This document shows positions 6,232-8,004 of a stretch of 8,004 bases of DNA, one piece after another. The notes under the pieces are model-generated. The model was not told where the DNA came from and searched no databases. It saw only the letters and a list, made by a program, of their open reading frames with translations. This DNA comes from CAZWRK01 sp964635875 (GTDB taxonomy: Bacteria; Pseudomonadota; Gammaproteobacteria; Burkholderiales; Aquaspirillaceae): positions 1 to 8,004 of the forward strand of contig CAZWRK010000163.1 of NCBI GenBank assembly GCA_964635875.1, given 5' to 3'. A program made the translations under genes and the position numbers. Positions within the stretch are counted from its first letter, which is position 1; the number at the start of each line of letters is the position of its first letter.

Positions 6232-8004
6232 ATGCTTGAAACCAATGTAGGACAGTTTGCAGCTGAGCTGAAAATGCAACCCGAGCAGTTGCTTGAGCAA
6301 CTGCATAAAGCAGGTGTTAATAAAAGCTCGGCAAAAGATATCTTGACGAAAGATGATAAAACCCGCTTGTTGGGTTATCTGGAATCGGCTCATGGCCGCG
6401 CCAGTGATGCAGAAAAAATTACAATTAAATGTAAAGAAACTTCTGAGATTCGTCGCTCAGATAGCACCGGAAAAACCCGCTCAATTCAGGTCGAAGTCCG
6501 GAAAAAACGCGTTGTTGCTCGGCCTGCCGAGGCGGTAGCTGCCGCTGATGTGGCTGCCAAGGTTGTTTCATCGGATGCGGTGAAAGTACCGGAAGAGGTT
6601 GTGCCTCAAGCGCCTACGCCTGTTGCTGCAGTAGAACCCACGTCGGCTACAGCGGACCGCGTGGCTAAAGAAAAAATTGAGAAATCCCCCGAACCTATAG
6701 CGGTTCCGCCTGCTGAAGTGGTTGCAGTCGAAGTCGCCGTCAACATTACCGAACCTGAGCCGGAGCCCATCCCTGTGGTTGAAAAGAAAGCTGTGGAAGT
6801 GCCGTCTGAGAAAGTCAAAAAGCCTGTTGCAGAAAAACAAGTTGCCAAGCCTGCTGTCCCAGTGGCACCCAAAGCTCCTGTTTCTATTTTAAGTGCAGCA
6901 GAAATTGCTTCTCGTGAAGCTGAAGAACGCAGAACGGCCGAATTGCGTTCCCGCCAAGAAGCGATGGTTCGCGAGCGTCAAGAGCGTGAAGCACGCCGTC
7001 AAGCTGCCCGAGTGGCTGCGCAAGAAAGTGCTGCAAAACCTGCTGCACCGCCTGCTAAAAAAGTAGAGGCGCCTGCTGCGCCGGTTGCTGCTGCGCAACC
7101 AGCAGCCTCAAAAACGATTACTGCACCGAAACCGGGGACGCCTGCACGGACGCCTGCGGCCCGTGCTGCCGCCTCTTCGCATGGCAGCAATGCTGCTGCA
7201 CCACAAGCAGCCGCGCCCGCAGACGCAAATGCTCGTCCCGCTGCAGATAAAGGTGGCGATGCGAAAAAAGGCAAAAAAGGTGCATCGAATCGACCTTCTG
7301 CGAATGCGAATGAAGGCGCTGGCAATAATAGCGGTCGTAAAAAAGGCCTGCGTACGCGTGGTGCTGATGGTGCGAACTCCGATTGGAAGAGCAAGAAATC
7401 TGGCGGTCGTCATTCTAAGCAGAACAACAATCAGCACGCATTCCAAGCGCCGACCGAGCCAGTGTCGCGTGAAGTGTTGGTTCCAGAAACCATTACGGTG
7501 GCCGACCTGGCCCACCGGATGTCGGTGAAGGCTGCTGAAGTCATTAAAGTGCTGATGAAAATGGGCATGATGGTGACGATTAACCAAGTTCTTGACCAAG
7601 AAACAGCCATGATTCTGGTCGAGGAAATGGGGCATATTGCTAAGCCCGCGAAGCTTGATGATCCAGAGTCTTATCTGGAAGGCGTTGAAGAGGGTAGTGA
7701 GCACGCAGCTGTCTTGGAACCTCGTGCGCCAGTCGTGACTGTTATGGGTCACGTCGATCACGGTAAAACCTCGCTTCTGGATTATATTCGTCGCACTAAA
7801 GTGGCTTCTGGTGAGGCAGGTGGGATTACCCAGCATATCGGTGCTTATCACGTCGAGACGCCCCGTGGTATGGTCACTTTCTTAGATACCCCAGGTCACG
7901 AAGCCTTTACCGCGATGCATGCCCGTGGTGCAAAAGCGACCGATATCGTGGTTCTGGTTGTCGCCGCCGATGATGGTGTGATGCCGCAAACAATCGAAGC
8001 GATT
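6232..8004 (+). CDS. infB: Translation initiation factor IF-2 (3' end beyond window)
   Basis: GTPase that brings initiator tRNA to the 30S subunit and promotes subunit joining. 591 codons are open to the window edge with no stop, so the gene is partial. ATG 6232 has AGGAG 5 bases upstream and the typical start MLETNVGQFAAELKM. Domains: first IF2_N (about 1-52), an adjoining basic segment ending IQVEVRKKR (about 85-93), a long Ala/Pro/Val/Lys/Glu linker (about 95-403) with a charged helical stretch (about 221-266) and a Lys/Gly/Asn-rich part (340-404), second IF2_N (about 418-470), then the G domain: G1 GHVDHGKT (506-513), G2 GGITQHIG (530-537) and G3 DTPGH (552-556). The G4 NKxD motif and the C-terminal domains lie beyond 8004. 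If the remainder is like E. coli IF-2, the full protein would be close to 1000 residues, with a longer linker. Confidence 0.97.
   Translation, partial: MLETNVGQFAAELKMQPEQLLEQLHKAGVNKSSAKDILTKDDKTRLLGYLESAHGRASDAEKITIKCKETSEIRRSDSTGKTRSIQVEVRKKRVVARPAEAVAAADVAAKVVSSDAVKVPEEVVPQAPTPVAAVEPTSATADRVAKEKIEKSPEPIAVPPAEVVAVEVAVNITEPEPEPIPVVEKKAVEVPSEKVKKPVAEKQVAKPAVPVAPKAPVSILSAAEIASREAEERRTAELRSRQEAMVRERQEREARRQAARVAAQESAAKPAAPPAKKVEAPAAPVAAAQPAASKTITAPKPGTPARTPAARAAASSHGSNAAAPQAAAPADANARPAADKGGDAKKGKKGASNRPSANANEGAGNNSGRKKGLRTRGADGANSDWKSKKSGGRHSKQNNNQHAFQAPTEPVSREVLVPETITVADLAHRMSVKAAEVIKVLMKMGMMVTINQVLDQETAMILVEEMGHIAKPAKLDDPESYLEGVEEGSEHAAVLEPRAPVVTVMGHVDHGKTSLLDYIRRTKVASGEAGGITQHIGAYHVETPRGMVTFLDTPGHEAFTAMHARGAKATDIVVLVVAADDGVMPQTIEAI

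Noticed and set aside
6801..6810. GCCGTCTGAG, nine of ten bases of the Neisseria DNA uptake sequence
   Set aside because: A single imperfect copy inside the infB coding sequence, explained by the codons; no other copy was noticed in the window.

Overview
The window is ordinary chromosomal DNA from a Gram-negative proteobacterium. The protein sequences and the gene order rimP-nusA-infB look proteobacterial, and the overall character suggests a betaproteobacterium, perhaps of the Neisseriales. That placement is inference from sequence character and was not tested by a search. No mobile element, CRISPR array, tRNA or rRNA gene was seen.

Layout. Positions 1-60 may hold the last few codons of an unidentified gene, followed by a strong bidirectional terminator (60-89). 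A DEAD-box RNA helicase gene lies on the minus strand (132-1781), with a Gly/Arg-rich tail. Upstream of it is a gap of about 430 bases (1782-2210). Its helicase-proximal 300 bases look like a long structured mRNA leader, and the remainder is AT-rich. Next on the minus strand is fadD, long-chain acyl-CoA synthetase (2211-3896). A divergent control region (3897-4220) separates fadD from the plus-strand operon rimP (4221-4646), nusA (4695-6179) and infB (6232 to the window end, 3' truncated).

How the parts work together. RimP matures the 30S subunit, NusA controls elongation, termination and antitermination, and IF2 starts translation, so this is the classical transcription/translation operon. 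The RNA helicase also belongs to RNA metabolism but is transcribed separately. FadD activates fatty acids for beta-oxidation and is functionally unrelated; it only shares the divergent control region.

The most interesting signals are non-coding. (i) A 10-bp long-range helix encloses further hairpins in the helicase leader. (ii) A 26-bp near-palindrome upstream of fadD resembles operators of TetR-type fatty-acid regulators such as PsrA. (iii) A terminator-like hairpin with a T-run lies directly before the rimP ribosome binding site and is a candidate attenuator. (iv) A perfect 16-bp palindrome spans the helicase stop codon. All protein-coding genes look intact apart from infB, which is cut by the window edge.
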